DNA of 64,000 nt from Cephaloticoccus capnophilus (GCF_001580045.1 NZ_LSZP01000020.1:1-64000); one strand, 5' to 3'; numbered from the stretch's first letter, positions 10,903 to 21,308 are shown. The notes: generated by a model from the sequence alone, not told the origin. Translations and numbers: made by a program.

Positions 10903-12018
10903 TTAGCTGGTGGCGGGGGTGAGTTCAAACATCCGGTCGATGCAGCGGGCGGCGCGGCGGCGTAGGTCTTCGTCGAGTGTCACGATTTGCTCGGGACGCG
11001 GCGCGCGCAGGAGATCGCGGATTTTTTCCAGCGAGTTGAGCTTCATGTAGGGGCAAAGCCGGCAGCCGCCGATGAAGTTCTTTTCGGGGCTTTCGACTTC
11101 GAGGCGGCCCACGAGCCCGCACTCGGTGAGCATGAGGAAGTAGGGCGCCGCGGTGCTGGTGACGTAGCGCATCATTTCGCCGGTGCTGCCGACGAAGTCG
11201 GAGGCGCGGGCAACGGCTTCCGTGCACTCGGGGTGCGAGACGACCTTGAGGCCGGGGAATTGGGCGCGCGCTTGCTCGATCTGGGCGACATCGAACTCTT
11301 CGTGCACCATGCAGGTGCCGTCCGAGGAGATGATTTCCTTTTTCACGCCGCGGCGCACGAGTTCGTTACGGATGTTGTCGGCCATGAGCCGGTCGGGCAC
11401 GAAGAGGATCCGTTCTTGAGGGAGCGCGGCGACGATTGAGTAGACGTTGCCACTGGTGACGCAGACGTCGCACTCGGCTTTTACTTCGGCGGTGCTGTTG
11501 ATGTAGCAGACGGTCGCGGCGTCGGGGTAGAGGGCTTTGAGCCGGCGCACGTCTTCGCCGGTGATTGAGTCGGCGAGCGAGCAGCCGGAGCCGCGGTCGG
11601 GGACGAGGACGGTGGCTTGCGGAGAGAGGATTTTGGCGGTCTCGGCCATGAAGACGACTCCGGCGAAGAGGATGACGTCGGCCTGCGCCTCTTTGGCTTT
11701 GAGGCTGAGAAAGTAGGAGTCGCCCTTGTAGTCACCTACGCCATACACGATTTCGGGCTCGACGTAGGAGTGAGTGAGGATGATGGCGTTTCGCTCGCGT
11801 TTGAGCGCGTTGATTTCGAGCGTGAGGGGCGCGATTTCGAGGCAGGTCTCGTAGTTCCAGCGGCGGCCTTTCGGGTCGCACTCGACGTGCATGAGTGCGC
11901 GTAAGAGCCGCTCGGCTTCTGCTTCGATGTCGCTGCTCTTTTGATTTTTGCTGCGCGTCGTCGCCTTGCTGTCAACAAGGGCAGAGGGGGAGAGGTCAGG
12001 GAGTGGCGAGGAAATCAT
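10903..12018 (-). CDS. nadA: Quinolinate synthase
   Basis: A 371-residue [4Fe-4S] enzyme that condenses iminoaspartate with dihydroxyacetone phosphate to quinolinate in NAD synthesis. The three cluster cysteines are recognisable in GSGCSLAD, CDVCVTSGN and GGCRLCPYMKLN. HSYVEPEI is the early substrate loop. The ATG at 12018 is chosen over an in-frame TTG at 12033. It is the last gene of a seven-gene minus-strand cofactor cluster; nadB and nadC are not in this window. Its 3' end faces atpC across an NPE. Confidence 0.94.
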   Translation of the reverse strand: MISSPLPDLSPSALVDSKATTRSKNQKSSDIEAEAERLLRALMHVECDPKGRRWNYETCLEIAPLTLEINALKRERNAIILTHSYVEPEIVYGVGDYKGDSYFLSLKAKEAQADVILFAGVVFMAETAKILSPQATVLVPDRGSGCSLADSITGEDVRRLKALYPDAATVCYINSTAEVKAECDVCVTSGNVYSIVAALPQERILFVPDRLMADNIRNELVRRGVKKEIISSDGTCMVHEEFDVAQIEQARAQFPGLKVVSHPECTEAVARASDFVGSTGEMMRYVTSTAAPYFLMLTECGLVGRLEVESPEKNFIGGCRLCPYMKLNSLEKIRDLLRAPRPEQIVTLDEDLRRRAARCIDRMFELTPATS

Positions 12019-12074
12019 GACAGGGCCGCCCAAGAGAGGCGGAATCAGGGCTGGTGCAAGTTGCGGCGCGTAAA

Positions 12075-12446
12075 TTACGCGGCGGCGACAGTTGCGGTGC
12101 GTGTGCTCGTGACTGTGTTGCCCGCACCGATTTGGAGGACGGTGACGCGGTGGGCGGCGATTTCCTCAGGAGCGAGCGCGGCGTAGGCGGCGATGATGAC
12201 GAGGTCGCCCACGTTTACGAGCTGGGCGGCCGCACCGTTTATCTGCACTTGGCCGGGCTCGCCGTAGATGACGTAGGTGGTGAAGCGCACGCCGTTGGTG
12301 ATGTCGTAGACGCTGATTTCTTCGAACTCCAGGAGCCCGGCGGCGCGGCATAGGGCGCGGTCAATCGAGACCGAGCCTTCGTAATCGGGGTCGGCTGCCG
12401 TGATCGTGGCACGGTGGAGTTTGGCGCGTAAAAAAGTTCTAAGCAT
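12075..12446 (-). CDS. panD: Aspartate 1-decarboxylase proenzyme
   Basis: A 123-residue proenzyme that makes beta-alanine for pantothenate. The self-cleavage site that forms the pyruvoyl cofactor is G24-S25 in DYEGSVSID, and K9 is in RAKLHRA. The ATG at 12446 gives the normal length; longer upstream readings belong to coaX in another frame. The start overlaps the coaX stop by eight bases, which suggests translational coupling. Product beta-alanine is joined to pantoate by PanC, encoded upstream in the same cluster. Confidence 0.95.
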   Translation of the reverse strand: MLRTFLRAKLHRATITAADPDYEGSVSIDRALCRAAGLLEFEEISVYDITNGVRFTTYVIYGEPGQVQINGAAAQLVNVGDLVIIAAYAALAPEEIAAHRVTVLQIGAGNTVTSTRTATVAAA

Positions 12447-13251
12447 GTTGTGCGGCGGCGTAGGCTTGCAGGCCGTGTAAGGTGAGCGCGGGTTCGGTAA
12501 CCGTAAAGCAGCTTTGTGCGGCAAAGTGTGGGGCTTGGCCTCCGGTGCCGATGACAGTGACAGACTGCCGTGTTTGGGCGGGCCCGCGCCGGGGCGCATC
12601 GAGGGCGAGGGCCGCAGCGTGCGCGCCAAAGGCGTCGTGCGCGCCGCGTGCGGCCAGTTCGCGTATAGCTCCGGCGTGGCCGTAGAGTGCGCCGGCGCGA
12701 ATGGCGCTAACAGTGTCTTTTGCGACTAGTGGCGGCAGGCTCCCCTGGGCTCTTGGCAATTTAACGCTCGGCAGCTTGGCGGTCGCGTGTGCGAGTGCGG
12801 CGGGCCAGAGCGCGAGGCCGGGAAGAATCGCGCCGCCGAGCAATTCACTCTCGCGCGTGAGGAAGCTGAGCGTGGTGGCGGTGCCGCAGTCGATGATGAC
12901 GAGGTTTTGGCTTGGGTAGAGTTTGCGTGCGCCGAGTGCTGCGGCGATGCGGTCGGTGCCGAGTTGGGCGGGGCGGCGGTAGCCGATTTTGAGTCCGTGA
13001 TTCGCGGCGGCGCTGAGGAGGAGCGGGCGAAGTCCCACTGCGGTTTCGAGTGCGGTGAAGAGTGGGGCGGTGCGCTCGGGGACGACGGACGATAGGGCCA
13101 CTGTGCTAAAGCTTTTGCCTACCCGGCGGATGAGTTGCTGGGCCGAAGCGTCGCTCGGTAGCCGGAGGTGTTTTACCAAGCGGTCGGACTCGAATACGCC
13201 GACCGCGAGCGTCGAGTTGCCCAAATCGAGCGTGAGGATGCGTCCAGTCAT
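12439..13251 (-). CDS. coaX: Type III pantothenate kinase
   Basis: A 270-residue kinase that phosphorylates pantothenate, the first CoA-specific step. The N-terminal phosphate loop is LTLDLGNSTLAVGVF. GTDRIAAALGA and VIIDCGTATTLSFL are ASKHA-fold motifs of the CoaX family, and GGAILPGL follows. The protein is of standard length, and CoaX usually needs a monovalent cation. It overlaps coaB by four bases upstream and panD by eight bases downstream, so it lies in a tightly coupled operon. Confidence 0.93.
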   Translation of the reverse strand: MTGRILTLDLGNSTLAVGVFESDRLVKHLRLPSDASAQQLIRRVGKSFSTVALSSVVPERTAPLFTALETAVGLRPLLLSAAANHGLKIGYRRPAQLGTDRIAAALGARKLYPSQNLVIIDCGTATTLSFLTRESELLGGAILPGLALWPAALAHATAKLPSVKLPRAQGSLPPLVAKDTVSAIRAGALYGHAGAIRELAARGAHDAFGAHAAALALDAPRRGPAQTRQSVTVIGTGGQAPHFAAQSCFTVTEPALTLHGLQAYAAAQHA

Positions 13252-13907
13252 TTTGCGGGCTGCGTTAAGAAAGCGTGAATCGCTGCGGCGAGCGCGGCGG
13301 GGCCGGCCAGGCGCGGTGGGGCTTGGTCGTTGGCGGCGCGCGTGTAGAGTCGGAAGGGGTGGGGCGTGCCGCGCGCGGTGGCGGTCTCGATTTCGCTAAG
13401 ATCGTTGTGCGCGATGGCGTCGACTCGCGCCGCGCGAAACTGGGCGGTGACGGCGGCGAGCCGCTCGGCGTCACTTGCGCCGACCGTGAGTTTAAACCCA
13501 ATGACGCGGAGCGGTCGCGGCGACATCGCGTGAAGCTGGGGGAGGAGCTTGGGCACGCGGACGAGCCGGAGTGTGAGTGCGGCGGCCTCCGAATCGATTT
13601 TCCCCAAGAGCGGTTCTGCGGGCCGGAAATCGGCGACTGCGGCAGCCATGAGGACGGCGTCGATGTCGCCCGTGCCGAGTCGCTCGCGTAGTGCGGCCTC
13701 GAGGCTTGCCGTCGTGGTGAACGCTTGGCTTGCGAGTGAAGGGCTTGGCGCAATCGAGTGTGCGCTGCGGAGCAGCTCGACCGAGTGGCCGAGTGCAGTC
13801 AGCGCAGCGGCGAGCGCGGCCCCGGTTGCGCCGGTGCTGGTGTTGGTAATCGCGCGAACGCGGTCGATTGGCTCGCGCGTGCCGCCTGCTGTAACGAGAA
13901 TCCTCAC
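13248..13907 (-). CDS. coaB: Phosphopantothenoylcysteine synthetase, stand-alone CoaB
   Basis: A 219-residue CTP-dependent ligase joining cysteine to 4'-phosphopantothenate. Evidence includes the N-terminal VTAGGTREPID, the central AAAVADFRP, and AHNDLSEI near residue 168. In most bacteria this is the C-terminal half of a fused CoaBC; here it is separate and follows coaC by 14 bases. The start is a GTG that is the last three bases of a palindrome (ACAGTCTGCGACTGTG), so the ribosome site lies in a potential hairpin. Confidence 0.9.
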   Translation of the reverse strand: MRILVTAGGTREPIDRVRAITNTSTGATGAALAAALTALGHSVELLRSAHSIAPSPSLASQAFTTTASLEAALRERLGTGDIDAVLMAAAVADFRPAEPLLGKIDSEAAALTLRLVRVPKLLPQLHAMSPRPLRVIGFKLTVGASDAERLAAVTAQFRAARVDAIAHNDLSEIETATARGTPHPFRLYTRAANDQAPPRLAGPAALAAAIHAFLTQPAK

Positions 13908-13920
13908 AGTCGCAGACTGT
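13906..13920. repeat. Small palindrome overlapping the coaB start
   Basis: ACAGTC-GCA-GACTGT is a perfect six-base-pair hairpin between the coaC stop and coaB. On the minus strand it reads ACAGTCTGCGACTGT followed by G, supplying the GTG start. The same sequence occurs at 30589-30603, again at a GTG start, and a variant occurs near 40640. Confidence 0.75.
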
Positions 13921-13921
13921 T

Positions 13922-14572
13922 TTACTTGGCGGCGCCCTCGTCGGGGCGGCGTCCTCCTTGGGGGTTTAGGGAAGCGATTTCCAATTTAGCCAACACCTCG
14001 CTTGCGATTTGCTCGGGCTCCATGAGGCGGCCGATGCCGGTGTCGCCACAGGCGTGGAGGCCGTCGACCGGTTCGAGGATGTGTGCGCCCCAGCTTTTGA
14101 GTTTTTCAATCGCGGCAGTGGTGGCGGGGTGCGTCCACATGTGGGGATTCATGGCGGGAGCGATCCACCAAGGTTTTTCGCGCTGCCAAGCCAGGAAGAG
14201 CGTGCCGAGGCAATCGTCGGCGAGTCCAGCGGCGAGCCGGTTAAGCGTGTTGGCGGTGGCCGGGCAGAGGAGCGCGAGGTCGGCTTCGCGAGCGAGTGCG
14301 ATGTGGTCGAGTGCGCGTCCGTTTTCCCAGAGCTCGGAATAGACGGGGCGCGCGCTCAGGCCTTCGAGCGTGGCGCGTCCGATGAAGCGGAGCGCGGCAG
14401 GCGTGGCGACGCACTGGACGCTGACGCCCGCTTGCACGAGCCGCGAAATGACGGTGCAGGCTTTGTACGCGGCGATGGAGCCGCTGAGGCCAAAGAGCAC
14501 GCGACCAGAGGCCGTTTTATTTGGCGCGCCGCTCGCGGGCGGCACGTCATTTTCTGGAGTTGGGGCCTTCAT
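13922..14572 (-). CDS. coaC: Phosphopantothenoylcysteine decarboxylase, stand-alone CoaC
   Basis: A 216-residue flavoprotein decarboxylating 4'-phosphopantothenoylcysteine. It has GLSGSIAAYKA near the start, the active-site histidine in LDHIALAREADL, the signature PAMNPHMW, and ACGDTGIGRL holding the reductive cysteine. It lacks the CoaB half, which is the next gene. The start ATG overlaps the panC stop by four bases (ATGA). A variable 20-residue N-terminal extension precedes the Rossmann core. Confidence 0.92.
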   Translation of the reverse strand: MKAPTPENDVPPASGAPNKTASGRVLFGLSGSIAAYKACTVISRLVQAGVSVQCVATPAALRFIGRATLEGLSARPVYSELWENGRALDHIALAREADLALLCPATANTLNRLAAGLADDCLGTLFLAWQREKPWWIAPAMNPHMWTHPATTAAIEKLKSWGAHILEPVDGLHACGDTGIGRLMEPEQIASEVLAKLEIASLNPQGGRRPDEGAAK

Positions 14573-15363
14573 GAGAGCGGCACGTTATCGATTAGGCGGG
14601 TGTTGCCGAGCCGGATGGCACTCAGGCGCCTCTGATGTGCTTTGAGGTCTTCGACGTAATCGACCGCAAAGCCGAGCGCGGTGAGCTGCGCGGTGGCGCT
14701 TGCCGCGTCGGGCGCGGTGCAGAGGGTTTTATAAAATTGTGGGGCCAGCGCGCGCTCGGCGGGGCTTAGGTGGCGGTTGCGCGAGCTGAGGGCCAGCCCG
14801 TCGGGCCCGCGGACGCTGGGGCAGCCGATGATTTCGGTTTCGAGGAAAAAGGCAGTGGCCATGCCTTTAATGAGTTGGAGCTGTTGCCAGTCTTTCTCGC
14901 CGAAGTAGGCGCGTGTCGCTCCGGCGATTTGTAGGAGCTTCATCACTACAGTGAGGACGCCGGTGAAGTGGCCGGGGCGGTGTGTGCCGCAGAGCGTGCG
15001 GCTAAAGTGGTCTTCCTGAACCGTGTAGTGCGTGCCGGTATCGGGCGGGTAGAGTTCTTCGACCGGCGGGATGAGGGCGGCATCGACGCCTTGCTCGGCC
15101 ATGAGTGCGAGGTCGGCGTCGAGCGTGCGCGGGTAGCGGGCTAGGTCACTCGGGTCGTCGAATTGAGTCGGGTTTACGAAGAGTGTCGCGAGCACGAGGT
15201 CGCAGTCGCGCCGCGCGGCAGCAAAGAGCGAGGCGTGGCCCGCATGGAGTGCGCCCATTGTGGGGACGACGCCGAGTGTCGCGTTTGGAGTTTTGGCTAA
15301 AAACTCCGCGCGAGACGCGCGCCACTCGGCGACGGTGTGGAGGATTTTCGGCTCCTTGGGCAT
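14569..15363 (-). CDS. panC: Pantothenate synthetase
   Basis: A 264-residue ATP-dependent ligase joining pantoate and beta-alanine. It has the HIGH-like VPTMGALHAGHASL (about 33-46), FVNPTQF, GEKDWQQL and the KMSKS-like LALSSRNRHL near residue 190. It is somewhat shorter at the C-terminus than typical 280-residue enzymes. It lies 16 bases downstream of panB and overlaps coaC by four bases, so the pathway genes are co-transcribed. Confidence 0.95.
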   Translation of the reverse strand: MPKEPKILHTVAEWRASRAEFLAKTPNATLGVVPTMGALHAGHASLFAAARRDCDLVLATLFVNPTQFDDPSDLARYPRTLDADLALMAEQGVDAALIPPVEELYPPDTGTHYTVQEDHFSRTLCGTHRPGHFTGVLTVVMKLLQIAGATRAYFGEKDWQQLQLIKGMATAFFLETEIIGCPSVRGPDGLALSSRNRHLSPAERALAPQFYKTLCTAPDAASATAQLTALGFAVDYVEDLKAHQRRLSAIRLGNTRLIDNVPLS

Positions 15364-15379
15364 CGCGTTAACTGTTCGG

Positions 15380-16168
15380 TTAAAAAGACTCTTCCGCGTT
15401 GGGGAATTGGCCGGAGTGGACGGCTTCGGCGTAGGCGCTGAGCGCGCGGCGGCTCTCTGCGCTCGCGTCGCCGAAATGGCGGACGAAGCGGGGCTTGAAG
15501 CTGGGGTTGAGCGCGTGCAAGTCGTGCCAGACGAGGATTTGGCCGTCGCAGTGCGGGCCCGCGCCGATGCCGATCGTGGGGATGGTAAGCTTGGCGGTGA
15601 TTTTTTTCGCGGCCTCGCTCGGGATACACTCTAGGACGAGTGCGAAGGCACCGGCTTTTTCGAGGGCTTGTGCGTCATCCAAGAGCTCGAGGACTTCGCT
15701 CGGGTTTTTGGCTTGGACGTGATAGCCGTCGGTCGCGCGGACGCTTTGGGGCTGGAGACCGAGGTGGCCCATGACGGGGATTCCCGCTTCGACGAGTTCG
15801 CGAATGACCGCGACAGTGCTGCCTGCCCCTTCGATTTTTACGGCATGGGCCCCGCTGCGTAGCAGCTCGGCGGCGGTGTCGAGCGCGTAGGCCGTGCCTT
15901 TGCGCGCGGAGAGGAAAGGCATGTCGGCCACAATGAGGCAGCCGGGCCCGCCGCGCGCTACGGCGGCAGTGTGCAGAGCCATGATCGCGGGCGTCGCCGC
16001 GAGCGTGTCGCTGTGACCGTGGACGGCCATCATGACGCTATCGCCGACGAGGAGGGCATCAATGCCGGTGCCCGAGATCAGGCGCGCGCTGGGCGCATCG
16101 TAGGCAGTGACCATCGAGATTTTGTGTCCCGAGTTTTTGGCGGCAGCAAAGTTGCGTAGGGCTTCCAT
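15380..16168 (-). CDS. panB: 3-methyl-2-oxobutanoate hydroxymethyltransferase
   Basis: A 262-residue TIM-barrel enzyme making ketopantoate from ketoisovalerate and methylene-tetrahydrofolate. Motifs include TAYDAPSARL, LLVGDSVMM (metal and substrate aspartate), VKIEGA, MGHLGLQPQS, and GIGAGPHCDGQILVWHD. The ATG at 16168 is preferred; the longer frame to 16216 adds 16 non-conserved residues. It is the first gene of the pan-coa-nadA cluster, so the operon promoter should lie in the NPE-containing gap upstream. Confidence 0.94.
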   Translation of the reverse strand: MEALRNFAAAKNSGHKISMVTAYDAPSARLISGTGIDALLVGDSVMMAVHGHSDTLAATPAIMALHTAAVARGGPGCLIVADMPFLSARKGTAYALDTAAELLRSGAHAVKIEGAGSTVAVIRELVEAGIPVMGHLGLQPQSVRATDGYHVQAKNPSEVLELLDDAQALEKAGAFALVLECIPSEAAKKITAKLTIPTIGIGAGPHCDGQILVWHDLHALNPSFKPRFVRHFGDASAESRRALSAYAEAVHSGQFPNAEESF

Positions 16169-16263
16169 AAGAAGGCGCGAGAGCGAAGCCACTGCCGCGC
16201 GCGCCTTCAAACGCATTTATCCATCAAACGCGCGCCGCGCCGCCGCGCTGATACGCTTTTTCC

Positions 16264-16569
16264 CCACTACGCGTGGGGCGGCAGCGTGTCGCTGCACCCA
16301 TTTAGATTTTGGTTTCGTTTCTGCGCGTCGCGCAGAGGCGAAACCAAAATCTAAAAAGGACCCCAAGATTGGAGGCGGGAGTTTACTGGTGATTTTCCCC
16401 TCCTCGCCCAAACGGGTTATCACTCTACTTTCCTTTTTACTACTCTCCCTGTCGCAACGCGACAGGGGATAGTGCTTTCAAATTTGGGAATTGGTTTCGT
16501 CGCGAAGCGACGAGGCCAATTCCCAAATTAAATGGAAGCGGTCACTGACCGCCGCCCCACGCGTAGTGG
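16264..16569. repeat. NPE copy 4 (complete)
   Basis: Between gnd and panB, both on the minus strand. Modules: left end, AGCGTGTCGCT palindrome, a b-hairpin of GATTTTGGTTTCG type, d spacer, c-palindrome, a b-hairpin of AATTTGGGAATTGG type with a GTCGCGAAGCGAC tip, GGTCACTGACC palindrome and right end. Compared with copy 2, both large hairpins are replaced while the frame is kept. Confidence 0.9.
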
Positions 16570-16586
16570 AAGCTCAGAGAGAGCGG

Positions 16587-18101
<1,515 letters not shown>

Positions 18102-18240
18102 AAGCAGAAGTGGTGACTAGAGGGCCCGGGCTACGCAGCAATCGTTTATTGGGCAGAAGGAGATATGCTTATAAAAAAATCTTCGACCGTTGACGAAGTG
18201 GCAGTGTCGCTTCGCAAATGAGACGGGTCTGCGACCTAAA

Positions 18241-19425
18241 ATGATTGCGCGTTATCTCCCCGCGGCCTTGCGCCGTCTTTTTAAAATCACAGTGCCTTCG
18301 CGTCCCCCTGCTTACACCTTAATCGACCAGCCGGGGCAACTCGCGCCGCTCCTCACTGCGCTCTCGCGGGTCAGCGAGCTCGCGCTCGATACCGAGGCGG
18401 ACAACATGTATCACTACAAGACGCGTGTGTGCTTACTCCAGTTTTTGGTGGGCAAGGAGGTGTTCATGGTCGATGCGCAGGCCCCGCTGCTAAAGCTCGA
18501 CGCGCTTTGGGAGGCGCTCGCCGATAAGCACTTGATCATGCACGGGAGCGACTTTGACCTGCGGCTTTTGTACGACCTGTGTCGGTTTAGCCCGAGGAGC
18601 ATTTTCGACACGATGCTCGCGGCCCAGCTCCTCAATCGCCCGCGCGTGGGGCTGGCCTCACTACTTGAGGCCCATTTTCAGGTAAAACTCTCCAAGGACT
18701 CGCAAAAGGCCAACTGGTCGAAGCGTCCGCTTACGCAAAAGATGCTCGACTACGCCGCGCTCGATGTGTGGCACCTGCCCGCGCTGCGCGACATCCTCAC
18801 GCGCGAGCTCGAGCGGCGCGGGCGGCTCCCATGGCTCAAACAGCAGTGCGAGGCGCAAATTAAGGCGGGCTTGAGCGGCTTTGCGCCGCGCGACGAAAAC
18901 GCATGGCGCATCGGCAAATCCGAAAAGCTAAAGGCGCGTGGGCTAAGCGTCCTGCATGCCGTGTGGCACTGGCGCGAGGAGACCGCCGAGCGGCTTGATG
19001 TGCCCGCCTTTAAAGTCTGCAACGCGGACCGGCTCCTCACGCTCGCCCAAGCTGCCGATGCGGGCGACTCGCTCGCTGCGATCCTTGCGCGCGTGCATTT
19101 AGGCCGCCGCCACGAGCGCTTACTGCCTACGCTGACTGCTGCCGTGACGCTCGGGCTGGAGCGTGACCCGCAGACGATCGAAGTGCGCCGCAAACGTCGC
19201 CGCGACCCCGATGCGCAGCCGCTCACTCAGGCCGAGGTCGAGTTGCAGCAAAAGATCCGCGAAGACCGCGACCGGCTTGCGCAAAAGCTTTCGCTAGAGC
19301 CCACGCTAATCGCCAACCGCACCCAACTCGCGCGCATCGCTCGCGAGCCGCGCGCGCTCGATGAAATCCTGCTGCCTTGGCAGGCCGAGCTCATCCGCAG
19401 CATGCCCGCGCTGCAGGGAGTGTGA
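18241..19425 (+). CDS. rnd: Ribonuclease D
   Basis: A 394-residue 3'-5' exoribonuclease of the DEDD family that trims tRNA and other small RNAs. The acidic residues are D50 and E52 in LALDTEADN, the aspartates in HGSDFDLRLLYD, and YAALDVWHL. An HRDC-type helical region follows in the C-terminal half. The ATG at 18241 is chosen over an upstream TTG. The next gene starts three bases after the stop, so the two are co-transcribed. Confidence 0.9.
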   Translation: MIARYLPAALRRLFKITVPSRPPAYTLIDQPGQLAPLLTALSRVSELALDTEADNMYHYKTRVCLLQFLVGKEVFMVDAQAPLLKLDALWEALADKHLIMHGSDFDLRLLYDLCRFSPRSIFDTMLAAQLLNRPRVGLASLLEAHFQVKLSKDSQKANWSKRPLTQKMLDYAALDVWHLPALRDILTRELERRGRLPWLKQQCEAQIKAGLSGFAPRDENAWRIGKSEKLKARGLSVLHAVWHWREETAERLDVPAFKVCNADRLLTLAQAADAGDSLAAILARVHLGRRHERLLPTLTAAVTLGLERDPQTIEVRRKRRRDPDAQPLTQAEVELQQKIREDRDRLAQKLSLEPTLIANRTQLARIAREPRALDEILLPWQAELIRSMPALQGV

Positions 19426-19428
19426 GAA

Positions 19429-21258
19429 ATGGGGTTCCATGTGGGTGAGCCCTTCCACAACATCGCGTGGCATTTGACGCGGATGGCTGCCGCGCAGCCG
19501 GAGCGCGCCGCGCTCAAAATCCCGCGTAGGCGAAGTGCCGCGCGGTCGGGGCCGCAAGGCGCGGCTGCCCGCGAAGGACGGATCGACTACCTAGAGCTGA
19601 GCTTTCGCGAACTGGAGGCCGAGGTCGATGCGTGGTGCGCGAAGCTCGCAGCAAAGAGCGCGGGCGAGAGTTGGAAAGGCGTGCGGACACTCGTGATGTT
19701 GCGCCAAGGGCTGCCGCTGATTGCGGCGGTCTTTGCGCTCTTCAAACTCGGGGCCGTGCCGATCGTGATCGATCCGGGCATGGGCCTCAAAAACTTCCTT
19801 CGCTGCGTCGTGCGCTCGCGCCCGAAAGCACTCGTGGGGATCCCGCTCGCGCAAGTAGTGAGCCGTGTGTTTTGGCAAAAGTTCGCGAGTGTGCGTTGGC
19901 GCGTGTGGGCCAGCGGCGCGTTGACGGGGCGGGTAACGCCGGGCCCTGAGCGTGAGGCAGTAGCGGTGGCGGAAACCGCTGCCGACGACCTCGCCGCTAT
20001 CCTTTTTACGAGCGGCTCGACCGGCGCGCCAAAAGGCGTGTGCTACACGCACGGGATGTTTGAGGCGCAGCTCGGGCTGATTCGCGCACAGTACGCAATC
20101 GCGGCAGGCGAGGTCGATCTGCCGATGTTGCCGGTGTTTGCCCTCTTTAATCCGGCACTCGGGATGACAACCATCGTGCCGGAGATCGACCCGCGCCGTC
20201 CCGCACAAGTAGATCCGGCGAAAATCGTGCAGGCGATTTTGCAGGAAGGCGTTACCAACTCCTTCGGCTCGCCCACGCTCTGGCTGAAAATCAAGCGGCA
20301 CTGCGTGGCGCACGGCATCCAGCTTCCGAGTTTGCGGCGCATCTTGTGTGCCGGTGCGCCGGTGCCCGCCGAGCTTTGGGAAGACACGGCGCGTTGGCTG
20401 CCTAACGGCCAACTTCACAGCCCCTACGGCGCGACCGAGGCTTTGCCGATTTGCTCGGTGTCGTCGGGCGAGATTGCCGAGCTAAAGCAGTCGGCGCGGC
20501 CGTACCGGGGCGCCTGCGTGGGAAAGCCGTTGCCCGGGATCACGGTGAAGATTTTAGAAATCGTGGACGGGCCGATTGCGACTTTGGCCGAGGCACGCGA
20601 ACTCCCGCGCGGCCAAGTTGGCGAAATCATCGTCGGCGGCCCAAACGTGACGCAGGACTACGATGCGCTGCCCGAAGCGACCGCGCGCGCGAAGGTCGCG
20701 GTCGCTGACCGTTCTACTTCGCGCAGCGTCGCGGGCGCAGCGTCAGAGCCTGTGGGCGATGCTGCTGTGGTGGACACGCCGCCAACGAGCGGCGGGCAAA
20801 ATAGAGCGAGCCCAGGGCTTCTCCATCGGATGGGCGATTGTGGGTATTTGGACGAAGCGGGCCGACTCTGGTTTTGCGGGCGTGTCGCCGAGCGCGTGCA
20901 AACCGCGCGTGGCGACGAGTGCGGCAGCCTCGGCGCAGCCACGCTCTACACCGAGCCCTGCGAGCAAGTCTTTCGCGCTCACCCGCAAGTTGCCCGCTGT
21001 GCGCTAATCGGACTCGGGCCGGCCGGCTCACAAACGCCTGCCCTCGTCGTGCAACCGCGCGCGGCGAAAGCGACGAAAGCTGAGCACGCGGCGCTTACGC
21101 GCGAGCTGCGCGGCCTCGCCCTCGCGCACGAACACACGGCAAAAATCGAGCGATTTTACTTTCACCCCGACTTTCCGGTAGACGTGCGCCACAACGCGAA
21201 AATCCACCGGCTGACGCTGGCGCGCTGGGCCGCGACCGCGCACGCTTTTCGCGCCTAA
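19429..21258 (+). CDS. OleC-like AMP-dependent acyl ligase
   Basis: A 609-residue adenylate-forming enzyme. Motif A3 is FTSGSTGAPKGVCYTHG, and PVFALFNPALGMTTIVPEID plus SPYGATEALP match the OleC branch of FadD-like ligases. OleC acts on beta-hydroxy acids in long-chain olefin synthesis; no oleA, oleB or oleD is in the window, so the substrate is uncertain. Residues about 424-464 form a low-complexity insertion before the LHRMGDCGY motif, and its DNA resembles NPE pieces. It follows rnd by three bases. Confidence 0.8.
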   Translation: MGFHVGEPFHNIAWHLTRMAAAQPERAALKIPRRRSAARSGPQGAAAREGRIDYLELSFRELEAEVDAWCAKLAAKSAGESWKGVRTLVMLRQGLPLIAAVFALFKLGAVPIVIDPGMGLKNFLRCVVRSRPKALVGIPLAQVVSRVFWQKFASVRWRVWASGALTGRVTPGPEREAVAVAETAADDLAAILFTSGSTGAPKGVCYTHGMFEAQLGLIRAQYAIAAGEVDLPMLPVFALFNPALGMTTIVPEIDPRRPAQVDPAKIVQAILQEGVTNSFGSPTLWLKIKRHCVAHGIQLPSLRRILCAGAPVPAELWEDTARWLPNGQLHSPYGATEALPICSVSSGEIAELKQSARPYRGACVGKPLPGITVKILEIVDGPIATLAEARELPRGQVGEIIVGGPNVTQDYDALPEATARAKVAVADRSTSRSVAGAASEPVGDAAVVDTPPTSGGQNRASPGLLHRMGDCGYLDEAGRLWFCGRVAERVQTARGDECGSLGAATLYTEPCEQVFRAHPQVARCALIGLGPAGSQTPALVVQPRAAKATKAEHAALTRELRGLALAHEHTAKIERFYFHPDFPVDVRHNAKIHRLTLARWAATAHAFRA

Positions 21259-21267
21259 GAAAATGGG

Positions 21268-21293
21268 CCGCCGCGCTGAGTTTGGGCGGCGGC
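21268..21293. terminator. Possible bidirectional hairpin between convergent genes
   Basis: GCCGCCGC and GCGGCGGC arms form an eight-base-pair stem with a ten-base loop in the 50-base gap between two convergent genes. No clear T run follows on either side, so intrinsic termination is uncertain. Confidence 0.4.
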
Positions 21294-21308
21294 GTGCAGT
21301 GCGCCTGT

